From an uncultured Acidimicrobiaceae bacterium (GTDB taxonomy: Bacteria > Actinomycetota > Acidimicrobiia > Acidimicrobiales > Ilumatobacteraceae), in NCBI GenBank assembly GCA_903919215.1, contig CAIXHI010000107.1, positions 1 to 34,282 on the forward strand: 34,282 nt of DNA, in the 5' to 3' direction. A program made the translations under genes and the position numbers. Below the pieces are notes generated by a model. The model had not been told where the DNA came from and did not search any database. It saw only the letters and a program-made list of their open reading frames with translations. Position 1 is the first letter of the stretch, and each line of letters opens with the position of its first letter. Positions 25,359-33,846 of this stretch are shown in pieces.

Positions 25359-26363
25359 ATGTCCGCCTCCGACCGGCACACCATCGACCTCACGGCAGTG
25401 GAATGTGCCGCCGACGCGCTGTTCGGCCGCGACCCGCAGCGCGGCACGACGCTCGCCCTGGTGGTGATGCATCGTGGCCAGTTCGTGTTCGAGCGCTACG
25501 GCGTTCAGCCCGACACCATCTTCGGCCCCGGTGGTCCGGTCACCGCCGACACGGCACTCATCTCGTGGAGCATGGCCAAGAGCATCACCCACGCGGCGGT
25601 CGGCATCCTCGTCGGTGAGGGACGGCTGTCACTGACTGCCCCGGCGCCGGTGCCCTCGTGGAAGGGCACCGAGAAGGAAGCGATCACCCTGCAGCACCTG
25701 CTCGACATGCGCAGCGGCCTGCAATGGGTGGAGGAGTACTCGCTGGACGCGCCCAGCGACGTGGTCGAGATGCTCTACGGATCTGGCGCTGCCGACATGG
25801 CGGCGTATGCGTCTGGGCTTCCGTTGGCGCATGCCCCCGGTGACGTGTGGAACTACTCCAGCGGCACCAGCATCATCGTGTCGCGCATCATCGGCGATGT
25901 GGTCGGCGGTGGTCGTGAGGGGATGGAGGCCTTCCTGCGCGACCGGCTCTTCCTGCTGGCGGGTATGACGAGCGCGGTTCCGAAGTTCGACGACTCCGCG
26001 ACCTTCATCGGTTCGAGCTACGTCTACGCGACAGCGCGTGACTTCGCCCGATTCGGTGAGCTGTATCGCAACGACGGTGTTGCCGCTGACGGCACCCGCG
26101 TGTTGCCCGCAGGCTGGAGCGCTCACGCAGCGACGTTCACCGCCGTCGACCCGGACGGACCCTTCTCCTACGGTGCGCACTGGTGGCTGTGGCCCGACTT
26201 CCCCGGCAGCCTCGCCTGCCACGGCTACGAGTATCAGCGAACGGTGGTGCTGCCCGATCGTGAGATGGTGGTGGTGCACCTGGGGAAGACCACGGACGAG
26301 GGGGCTGATGAACTACACGTTCACCTTCGCGCAGTGTTCCAATCGGCTAGCAATGGTGCGTGA
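25359..26363 (+). CDS. Serine hydrolase (class C beta-lactamase / penicillin-binding-like)
   Basis: SWSMAKSITHAAVG (SxxK), YSSGTS, beta-lactamase fold. Confidence 0.88.
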   Translation: MSASDRHTIDLTAVECAADALFGRDPQRGTTLALVVMHRGQFVFERYGVQPDTIFGPGGPVTADTALISWSMAKSITHAAVGILVGEGRLSLTAPAPVPSWKGTEKEAITLQHLLDMRSGLQWVEEYSLDAPSDVVEMLYGSGAADMAAYASGLPLAHAPGDVWNYSSGTSIIVSRIIGDVVGGGREGMEAFLRDRLFLLAGMTSAVPKFDDSATFIGSSYVYATARDFARFGELYRNDGVAADGTRVLPAGWSAHAATFTAVDPDGPFSYGAHWWLWPDFPGSLACHGYEYQRTVVLPDREMVVVHLGKTTDEGADELHVHLRAVFQSASNGA

Positions 26364-27565
26364 TGTTGGACGGATCGGGGAACCACACGGGTGAGCTGCC
26401 CCGCGTGTCGCTCGACGACACCGGTGGTCCGCCGCGTCCGCGGCGGATCCGGCCGTTCCATTTCACGTTGAAGTTGATGCTGTTCGTCATCGTCATCTAC
26501 TTCGGTGCAGCCACGATCATCCCCGGTGTCCGCAAGTCCGCAGGCGAACTACGCAACGTCAACCCGTGGCTGCTGCTCCTCGGGCTCGCCCTGGAAATGG
26601 CAGCGCTCTACTCCTACTCGCTGCTCACCAAGGCGGCGCTCGGCGAGGCCGGTCATAGCGTGTCGTCGCTTCACCTGTTCCGCATTCAGATGAGCACGAA
26701 GGCGCTCTCCAGCGTCGTACCTGGCGGCAGTGCCGCTGGCTCCACGCTCGGATACCGGTTGATGACGCTCAGTGGCATCCCTGGCCCCGACGCCGGATTT
26801 GCGCTCGCGACCGCTGGCCTTGGCTCGGCGGTGATGCTGAACTTGATCTTCTGGGCTGCTCTGATCGTGTCCATCCCGATCCGTGGTGTCAACCCGGGCT
26901 ACGTCACGGCGGCCATCGCCGGCATCGTGTTGATGGTGGTGGCCGGCGGTCTCGTGGTCGGTCTGCTCGAAGGGCAGCGGACCGCCGAACGGGTGATCCG
27001 CTGGATCGCCCGTCGTCTTCGGTTCAGCGAGGACCGCGCCGCAGCAGGCGTGCGTCAGGTTGCTGGCCGTCTGGAAGACCTGGTCGCCGACCGGCGCCTG
27101 CTGCTGCGCGTCGGAGGGTGGGCAGCGGCCAACTGGCTGCTCGACGCGGGTGCGCTGTGGGTGTTCCTGCGTGCGTTTGGTGGCTCCACCGATCTCGACG
27201 CGCTGCTCGTGGCGTTCGGTCTGGTGAACGTGCTCGCCGTGATTCCCATCACTCCGGGCGGACTCGGCATCATCGACGGCGGTCTGCCCATTGCGCTCGC
27301 CGGGTTCGGTCTCACCAAGGCAACTGCGTTGCTTGGAACGGCCACCTATCGCTTGGCCCAGTACTTCTTTCCGATCTTCCTCGGGGGTCTGTTGTACGCG
27401 TCGCTACGTGTCGGGCCGTGGAGCATCAAACGTCGTGAGAATCTCCAACCCTTGCGCGACCTCGCCGGCGACGCGATCGACAGCCCCGAGAGTGTGCTCG
27501 ACTTCTCGGCTCGTTTCGGCCGACGCGATCACCCGTCGGAGGGCGCTCGGGATCGGGCGAAGTGA
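26360..27565 (+). CDS. Lysylphosphatidylglycerol synthase TM region / UPF0104 flippase-like membrane protein
   Basis: SSVVPGGSAAGSTLGYRLM, VNVLAVIPITPGGLGIIDGGLPIAL motifs; multi-TM. Confidence 0.85.
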   Translation: MMLDGSGNHTGELPRVSLDDTGGPPRPRRIRPFHFTLKLMLFVIVIYFGAATIIPGVRKSAGELRNVNPWLLLLGLALEMAALYSYSLLTKAALGEAGHSVSSLHLFRIQMSTKALSSVVPGGSAAGSTLGYRLMTLSGIPGPDAGFALATAGLGSAVMLNLIFWAALIVSIPIRGVNPGYVTAAIAGIVLMVVAGGLVVGLLEGQRTAERVIRWIARRLRFSEDRAAAGVRQVAGRLEDLVADRRLLLRVGGWAAANWLLDAGALWVFLRAFGGSTDLDALLVAFGLVNVLAVIPITPGGLGIIDGGLPIALAGFGLTKATALLGTATYRLAQYFFPIFLGGLLYASLRVGPWSIKRRENLQPLRDLAGDAIDSPESVLDFSARFGRRDHPSEGARDRAK

Positions 27566-28398
27566 CCGCACCGTCAAGGGATGCGGTGCTGGGCTGGGGG
27601 TTGACCAGGCTGCGCGAGTTGCCCTGGAGAGAAACCCGCGACCCGTGGGCCGTGCTGGTGAGCGAGGTGATGCTGCAACAGACGCAAGTGGCGCGAGTGG
27701 TGCCGAAGTGGTTGGCGTTCATGCACGACTTCCCCGACCCGGCGGTGTGCGCGTCGGCACCGCTGGGCGACGTGCTGCGACTGTGGCATGGTCTGGGCTA
27801 TCCGCGCCGGGCGCGCAATCTGCATGAGGCGGCCAAAGTGGTGGCGGCCGCCGGTGCGTTCCCCGCCGATCTCGACGGCCTGCTCGCACTGCCGGGAGTG
27901 GGTGCGTACACGGCGCGGGCAGTGCTCGCGTTTGCGTTCGAGTCGGATGCGGCGGTCGTCGATACGAACATCGCCAGAGTGTTGGCTCGAGTGCACGGGC
28001 TGACGATGACCGCGCGGCAGGCGCAGTCCGCGGCCGACGCGTGGCTGCCGGTGGGCGACTCGTGGGCGTGGAACCAGTGTCTGATGGAACTCGGCGCGAC
28101 CGTGTGCCGACCGGCGAACCCTGGATGCGCGGAGTGTCCGCTGGCGGATCGATGTGCCTGGCGGGGGAGCGGCACCGACCCGGCGCCGGGCACCGCCGGT
28201 GTCAGCCGCCCCCAGGCCCGGTTCGAGGGCAGCGAACGTCAGGCTCGCGGCCGTCTGATGGCGGCGCTCACTGGTGGTGCAGTGCGGGCTGACGACGCTC
28301 CGGGTGTGATGGCGCATCGGGCCGCGGGTCGTCTGGCCGAGTCGCTGTGCGCCGAAGGTCTGGTCGTGCTCGACGGCGAGTGGCTGCGGCTGCCCTGA
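27562..28398 (+). CDS. mutY: A/G-specific adenine glycosylase, short form without apparent C-terminal NUDIX-like domain
   Basis: ELPWRETRDPWAVLVSEVMLQQTQVARVVP, LPGVGAYTARAVLAFAF HhH, VVDTNIARVLAR, [4Fe-4S] CRPANPGCAECPLADRC (C-x6-C-x2-C-x5-C). Confidence 0.92.
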   Translation: MTAPSRDAVLGWGLTRLRELPWRETRDPWAVLVSEVMLQQTQVARVVPKWLAFMHDFPDPAVCASAPLGDVLRLWHGLGYPRRARNLHEAAKVVAAAGAFPADLDGLLALPGVGAYTARAVLAFAFESDAAVVDTNIARVLARVHGLTMTARQAQSAADAWLPVGDSWAWNQCLMELGATVCRPANPGCAECPLADRCAWRGSGTDPAPGTAGVSRPQARFEGSERQARGRLMAALTGGAVRADDAPGVMAHRAAGRLAESLCAEGLVVLDGEWLRLP

Positions 28399-29289
28399 TC
28401 AGGTGGCGTCGAGCGCCAGGCGGATGAGGTGCCCGCGCAGCACGTTTCCGGCAGACAGCAGGTGCACCCAGTCGGGGTAGCCGTACATATAGGTCTCGGG
28501 CGTAGCGGCGACGGCAGCAGCCCAGCCGATCACCGTTACCCCTGGTATGTGCATGGCGGTGTTCCACTGCGTCTCGAAGGGTGCCCACCCTTCTCTGCGA
28601 GTCCGTACATCGACCCAGCAGATGGGGAAGTTGGACGTGCCGACAGCAGTGATGCCGACCTGGATCGTGGATGAGTAGGCCGCGCTCTGGTCGAGTTGCC
28701 TCACATCGTTCGTTCCGATCGCCAGCACCCAGCGCACGTCCGGCTTGGCCCACCACGGGTCGCTGGCCTTGATGCGGGCGATGACGTTCACCGCGTTCGA
28801 GACCGAACTGGTGCCCCCAACCGTCATCCGGCGCGAAACACCGCCGTCGATGCAGATCGGGCCATACCCGCCCGCCAGTAGTTCGCGCATCGTGGCGTTC
28901 TCGGCCCCTAGGGTCAGCGAATCGCCGACGACCACGACCGGTCCGCGTGGGCCGACCTCGCTGTGGAACGCGACCTGCCAGTTCACGTTCATTGTGCCGA
29001 CGCTCCAACGCTGTGCTGAATCGACCCATCTGGGCACCTTGGTGACGGCGCCCGTCAGGCAACCGCCGTACGCCGGGGGTGGTGGCAGCGGGAGCAGTTG
29101 CACTCGTGCGCCGCGCACCGCCTGAGCAGCGGGCTGCGCAGCGTCATCGACCGATGTGATCGTCTCGCCGGCAGCCGCGGCCGTGGCAGCGGCGGCGGAT
29201 GCCAGCGCCAGCGCGGTGGCAGCGACCAACACCCAACGACGAGGTCGGGTGCGTGGGGGCAACGAGGGGTCGGTCCGAGAGCGCAACAA
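28399..29289 (-). CDS. SGNH/GDSL-type hydrolase with N-terminal membrane anchor or signal
   Basis: VVVVGDSLTLGAEN, VLAIGTNDVRQL, DWVHLLSAGNVLRG; hydrophobic N-terminus VLVAATALALASAAAATAAAA. TTG start with TACACT box 7 nt upstream. Confidence 0.8.
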   Translation of the reverse strand: MLRSRTDPSLPPRTRPRRWVLVAATALALASAAAATAAAAGETITSVDDAAQPAAQAVRGARVQLLPLPPPPAYGGCLTGAVTKVPRWVDSAQRWSVGTMNVNWQVAFHSEVGPRGPVVVVGDSLTLGAENATMRELLAGGYGPICIDGGVSRRMTVGGTSSVSNAVNVIARIKASDPWWAKPDVRWVLAIGTNDVRQLDQSAAYSSTIQVGITAVGTSNFPICWVDVRTRREGWAPFETQWNTAMHIPGVTVIGWAAAVAATPETYMYGYPDWVHLLSAGNVLRGHLIRLALDAT

Positions 29290-29334
29290 CGTGGAAAGTG
29301 TACGCAGAGCGGCCCCTCCGGAGAGGTCGCCCGG

Positions 29335-30213
29335 TCAGCGCAGGAAGTCGAGAATGCGCTGGTTGACCACGTCGGGTCGTTCCAGGTGCAGGAAATGACC
29401 GGCGCCCTCAATGACCTCGACGGTGAGCGTGGCTGGGGCGGTCGCGGCCATCGCCTCGGCGACAGACACGCCCATGCAGCCGTCGTGTCGGCCGTGGAGG
29501 TGCAGCGTCGGCTGGGGCGGTACGGCACCCGTGGCGAGCTGTGCATCGATCAGCGCCGGGTCCTTCAACCCGTCGCCGAGCGTTGCCCGGTAGTACCCGA
29601 TCGCGGCGTTGAGATTGGCCGGATCGCGTAGCGAGTCCTTCACCCGCGCGAGGTCGCCGCTTGCGTCGTAGCCAGGTGACCAGTCGCGCCACAGCATGTC
29701 GATGAACGCCAGATCGCCAGCGGGTACCACCATGTCGGCCAACGGTGACTGGAAGAAGAACATGTACCAGCTGCGCTTCAGTTGATCGGTGTCGGTGAGG
29801 AACGCCATCGCCACTGCGTGTGCAGTCGGCACCGCCAGCGTCACCACCTTGCTCCACCGTTCGGGTGCCAGGGTCGCCGCCGCATACGTTCCGCTGGCGC
29901 CCCAGTCGTGGCCGATGATCACTGCCCGCTCATCTCCGCCGAGCGCTTCGTGCAACGCGATCGCATCCACCCCGAGCACCCCGGACTGGTAGCGGCCGTC
30001 ATCGGGCACCTGAGTGGGGGCGTACCCGCGCTGGAACGGTGCGACGGCGCGGTAGCCAGCTGCAGCAAGCAGCGGCAACAGGTGCCGCCATGACCACGCG
30101 CAGTCGGGAAACCCGTGCAGGCACAGGGCGAGCGGGCCGTCGTCGGGTCCTACGGTGAGATACGCGAAGTCGACCCCGTTGGCGGTGATTCGGCGCTCGG
30201 TGATTCCGTTCAT
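29335..30213 (-). CDS. Alpha/beta hydrolase (epoxide hydrolase-like)
   Basis: LCLHGFPDCAWSWRHLLPLL, VIIGHDWGASGTY (Asp nucleophile), GAGHFLHLERPDVVN. Confidence 0.9.
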   Translation of the reverse strand: MNGITERRITANGVDFAYLTVGPDDGPLALCLHGFPDCAWSWRHLLPLLAAAGYRAVAPFQRGYAPTQVPDDGRYQSGVLGVDAIALHEALGGDERAVIIGHDWGASGTYAAATLAPERWSKVVTLAVPTAHAVAMAFLTDTDQLKRSWYMFFFQSPLADMVVPAGDLAFIDMLWRDWSPGYDASGDLARVKDSLRDPANLNAAIGYYRATLGDGLKDPALIDAQLATGAVPPQPTLHLHGRHDGCMGVSVAEAMAATAPATLTVEVIEGAGHFLHLERPDVVNQRILDFLR

Positions 30214-30316
30214 GAGCGCACGTTAACGACGGTGCGACGAACGTCACGGAGCGGAAGCGTTTACCGGAGGGTGAACGGGGACCTAACGTGAGGGATCCAA
30301 GGGGGGTGCGCATCTG

Positions 30317-31153
30317 ATGCAGGTCACGTTCTTCGGCGTGCGCGGTTCCACACCGTGTCACGGCGACTCAGTAGCGAGGTACGGGGGCAACACCTCGTGT
30401 GTCGCTGTGCACGTGCCCGGGCAGGGTCCGTTGTTCTTCGACCTCGGCACGGGAGCCCGCGATCTCGGCGCCGGCCAGCCACAGGACGGGTCGTTCCGCG
30501 GGACCTGTTTGCTCAGCCATCTGCACTGGGACCATACGCAGGGTCTGCCGTTCTTCAGTCCGTTGCACGCCGAGGGAGCCGAACTCGACGTGTATGCGCC
30601 GGCGCAGGACGACGGACGCACCGTTGCCGAGGTCATCGGCCAGGTCATCCGTCCGCCGTTGTTCCCGATCGTCGTCGATCAACTGCCGGGCAAGGTGCGC
30701 TTCCACGACACAGCCGACAGTGAGTTCATGATTGGCAATGTGAAGGTGATGGCCCGGATGGTCCCGCATGTCGGACCCACCCTTGGCTACCGACTCGAGT
30801 GGCAGGGACACTCGGTCGCCTATCTCAGCGACCACCAGCAACCGCACGATGGCTCGTTCTCGGTCAGCGAAGGTGCACGAGAACTCGCCGAAGGTGTCGA
30901 TCTACTGATCCATGATTCGCAATACACGAGCCACGAGTTCGCGACGAAGAATACGTGGGGTCATTGCACGATCGACTACGCGATGTGGGTCGCCGAGCAT
31001 TGCCATGTGCGCACGCTGGCGCTGTTCCACCACGACCCAACGCGTACGGACGCGATGCTCGACGAGGTGCGCGAATCTGCGGTGGTCAAGGGCGAGAGCG
31101 CCGGGTTCGCCGTGCTGACCGCCTTCGAGGGTCTCACCGTCGACGTCGGTTGA
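30317..31153 (+). CDS. MBL-fold metallohydrolase
   Basis: VTFFGVRGSTPC...YGGNTSCVAV...LFFDLGTGARDLG, SHLHWDHTQGLPFF (HxHxDH). Confidence 0.92.
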   Translation: MQVTFFGVRGSTPCHGDSVARYGGNTSCVAVHVPGQGPLFFDLGTGARDLGAGQPQDGSFRGTCLLSHLHWDHTQGLPFFSPLHAEGAELDVYAPAQDDGRTVAEVIGQVIRPPLFPIVVDQLPGKVRFHDTADSEFMIGNVKVMARMVPHVGPTLGYRLEWQGHSVAYLSDHQQPHDGSFSVSEGARELAEGVDLLIHDSQYTSHEFATKNTWGHCTIDYAMWVAEHCHVRTLALFHHDPTRTDAMLDEVRESAVVKGESAGFAVLTAFEGLTVDVG

Positions 31154-31154
31154 C

Positions 31155-31541
31155 ATGTCTCGCTCCACCGGGGGTGTCGTTGCGGCGGTCGTCGTTGCCG
31201 CAGTGTTGTTGTTGGCCGGTGTGTCGAAGTTGGCGCGGCCGACTGGCTGGCGAGCGGAGTCGGCCGGGATGGGCGTGGCGTGGCCTCTGGCGCGTCTGGT
31301 TCCCTACGTCGAGACGGCATTGGGTGCGCTGCTGTTGGTGCAACTGCAACGACACATCGCGGCATGGTGCGCAGTCGCTCTCTTTGTGGCGTTCACCGCG
31401 TTGCTCGGGGCGCGGTTGGCGCAGGGTCAGCGCCCGCCGTGCGCGTGCTTCGGTTCGTTGAGCGCCAAGCCGATCGGGCCTGCGCACCTCGCTCGCAACG
31501 CAGTGTTCATCTCCGTCGCCGTTGCCGCTGCCCTGCTCTGA
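31155..31541 (+). CDS. MauE/DoxX-like redox-associated membrane protein
   Basis: LLLAGVSKLARP, multi-TM, PPCACFGSLSAKPIG conserved motif. Confidence 0.82.
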   Translation: MSRSTGGVVAAVVVAAVLLLAGVSKLARPTGWRAESAGMGVAWPLARLVPYVETALGALLLVQLQRHIAAWCAVALFVAFTALLGARLAQGQRPPCACFGSLSAKPIGPAHLARNAVFISVAVAAALL

Positions 31542-31545
31542 CCGG

Positions 31546-33567
31546 TCAGGCCAGTTCGGCGAGGAGGAACGTGAGCACGCGAGCCTCGTCGCGCCAGGCT
31601 TCGTAACGTCCGCTGGGGCCACCGTGGCCGGCACCCATCTCCATACGCATGATCAACGTGGCGTCGTTCGTTCGCACGGCGCGCAGCTTGGCGATCCACT
31701 TAGCCGGCTCGTGGAAGCTGACCCGTGGGTCGTTCAGACCACCGCTGATGAACAGCGCCGGGTATGCCGCAGCGACCGTGTTGTCGTAAGGCGAATAGCT
31801 GAGGATGTAGTCCGCCGCTGGCGAGGTACGGGGGTCGCCCCATTCCTCCCACTCGGTGACGGTCAGCGGCAGCGACGGATCGGACATCGTGGTGACCACG
31901 TCGACGAAGGGGACCTCAGCGACAGCGGCGCGGAACAGGTCGGGGCGCGTCGTGATGCAGGCACCCACGAGGAGGCCGCCGGCGCTGCCGCCGCGAACGG
32001 CGACCTTGCCGCGGTGACCCCAGCCATCGGCGACGAGGTGCTCGACGCAGGCGATGGTGTCGGTGAACGTGTTGCGCTTGTGCTCGAGCTTGCCGTGCAA
32101 GTACCACTCGCGACCCAGTTCGCCGCCACCGCGCGGGTGCACCAGTGCCCACACCGCGCCACGGTCGAGCAGCGACAGGCGGGCCACGCTGAACCACGGG
32201 GGCATCGACGACTCGTAGCTGCCGTAGCCGTAGACGACGAGCGGGGCGGTGCCGTCGATCGGGGTGTCGACATGACGGACGACATCGACCGGCACGCTGG
32301 TCCCGTCCGGGGCGGTCGCCCACAGTCGTTCGCTCGAGTAACGCGTGACGTCGACACCAGGAACCGGGGTCTGCTTCAGCATCGTGCGCTCGCCGGTACG
32401 CACGTGCTCTTCGAACACTGTGAGCGGAGTGGTGAGCGATTGCACCGTGTAGCGCACGGTGTCGGCGGCCCATTCCGGATTCGCATCCAGTTCGAGGTCG
32501 TGCGGTTCGGGAGCGCCCTGCACGGTTCGCTCACTGCCGTCGCGGAACAACACCCGCACCCGTGGCTGGGCATCGGCCCATTCGTGCACCACGAGGTGAT
32601 CGGCGAACGCTTCCACCGACGTGATCCGTCGGCCAGGAACGTGCGCGATGAGTTCGGTCCAGTCGCCGGGCGTGGCGAGAGGCGCCGTCATCAGCCGGAA
32701 GTCAGTGGCATTGAGGTTGGTGAGGACCACCCAGCGATCGCCCCAGTGGTCGACGGTGTATTCCACCTCGGGCCGGCGTGCCGCTACGAGCGTCGGCTGG
32801 CCGTCGGGCTGCGCAGCCGGCACCAGATGCACTTCGCTGCTCAACTTGCTCGCGGATTCGATGATGATCCATTCGCCGCTGCGGCTGAGATCCACGTAGA
32901 CGAAGAATCGTTCGTCGGGTTCGTCGAACACGACGACGTCGGCCGACTGCGGGGTGCCGAGGCGGTGCCGCCACACGGTGCAGGGGCGCATCTGCTCGTC
33001 GGCAGTGACGTAAAACAGCGTCGTGCCGTCGGCCGCCCACGCGGTGCCGCCCCACGTGGTGTCGAGCAGCTCGTCCGCCAAATCGGTACCCGTGGCCAGA
33101 TCGCGAAAGCGCATGGTGTACATCTCGCTACCGTCGGTGTCGCTGCTCCACGCCAGCAGCGTGTGCTGCGGGTTGACATCGAACGCGCTGACCGAGAAGT
33201 ACTCGTGTCCCGCGGCTTCGCGGTTCTCGTCGAGCAGCACCTCGTCTGCGGCCTGGCCGGCGCTGCGGCCGCGGCAGTGGATGGCGTAGCTCGCGCCTTC
33301 TTCGGTGCGAGTGACGTACCACCATCCGTCCTTACGTACCGGTGCCGACAGGTCGGTCTCCTGTACGCGCGACTTGATCTCACCGAAGATCGTTCCCACC
33401 TGCGCCTCGTGGGCGGCGAACCAGGCGTTGGAGTACGCGTTCTCGGCTTCGAGATAGGCGATGACCTCGGGGTCGTCCTTGTCGCGGAGCCACGCCCATG
33501 GATCGGGCATCGGACCCGTCGGTCGTTGCCAGTGGTGGTCGACTTGCTTCGCGATGGGCGCCTGCAC
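31546..33567 (-). CDS. S9 family peptidase (oligopeptidase B / prolyl oligopeptidase)
   Basis: DPWAWLRDKDDPEVIAYLEAENAYSNAWF, YGYGSYESSMPPWFSVARLSLLDRG, VRGGSAGGLLVGACI catalytic Ser; GTG start at 33567 inferred (ORF 33870 start over-extended across the ferredoxin gene). Confidence 0.92.
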   Translation of the reverse strand: MQAPIAKQVDHHWQRPTGPMPDPWAWLRDKDDPEVIAYLEAENAYSNAWFAAHEAQVGTIFGEIKSRVQETDLSAPVRKDGWWYVTRTEEGASYAIHCRGRSAGQAADEVLLDENREAAGHEYFSVSAFDVNPQHTLLAWSSDTDGSEMYTMRFRDLATGTDLADELLDTTWGGTAWAADGTTLFYVTADEQMRPCTVWRHRLGTPQSADVVVFDEPDERFFVYVDLSRSGEWIIIESASKLSSEVHLVPAAQPDGQPTLVAARRPEVEYTVDHWGDRWVVLTNLNATDFRLMTAPLATPGDWTELIAHVPGRRITSVEAFADHLVVHEWADAQPRVRVLFRDGSERTVQGAPEPHDLELDANPEWAADTVRYTVQSLTTPLTVFEEHVRTGERTMLKQTPVPGVDVTRYSSERLWATAPDGTSVPVDVVRHVDTPIDGTAPLVVYGYGSYESSMPPWFSVARLSLLDRGAVWALVHPRGGGELGREWYLHGKLEHKRNTFTDTIACVEHLVADGWGHRGKVAVRGGSAGGLLVGACITTRPDLFRAAVAEVPFVDVVTTMSDPSLPLTVTEWEEWGDPRTSPAADYILSYSPYDNTVAAAYPALFISGGLNDPRVSFHEPAKWIAKLRAVRTNDATLIMRMEMGAGHGGPSGRYEAWRDEARVLTFLLAELA

Positions 33568-33574
33568 GGGAGCC

Positions 33575-33584
33575 AGGGTAACGT
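33575..33584. promoter_or_regulatory. Symmetric bidirectional -10 element AGGGTAACGT (ANNNTANNNT)
   Basis: + strand -10 TAACGT 33579-33584, 7 nt before ATG 33592; - strand -10 TACCCT 33580-33575, 7 nt before GTG 33567; hexamers share TA. Confidence 0.65.
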
Positions 33585-33591
33585 CCGCCGG

Positions 33592-33846
33592 ATGCGGGTG
33601 TGGATCGATCAAGACCTGTGCACGGGTGACGGTCTGTGTGTCGATCACTGCCACGATGTGTTCACACTGCTCGAGGACGGCATCGCCTACGTGATCCAGG
33701 CCGGCACTGTGCTGAACAATCCGGGTGGCTCCAGCAGCCTTGCCGAGGTGGAGTCGCGCTACCAGCAGAACGTCATCGACGCGGCCATCGCGTGCCCCGG
33801 CGAATGCATCTTCATCGAACTCGAGGTCATCCCAAATCGTCCGTAG
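33592..33846 (+). CDS. Small single-cluster ferredoxin with Asp in the second ligand position
   Basis: MRVWIDQDLCTGDGLCVDHCHDVFTLLEDGIAYVIQ...AIACPGECIFIELE; C-x2-D-x2-C-x3-C...CP pattern. Confidence 0.88.
   Translation: MRVWIDQDLCTGDGLCVDHCHDVFTLLEDGIAYVIQAGTVLNNPGGSSSLAEVESRYQQNVIDAAIACPGECIFIELEVIPNRP

Noticed and set aside
30241-30296. GTTTACC..GGTGAAC imperfect dyad upstream of the MBL-fold gene
   Set aside because: Mismatched short arms; TTACCG (30261) and TAACGT (30284) with 17-bp spacing explain the region better as an ordinary promoter.
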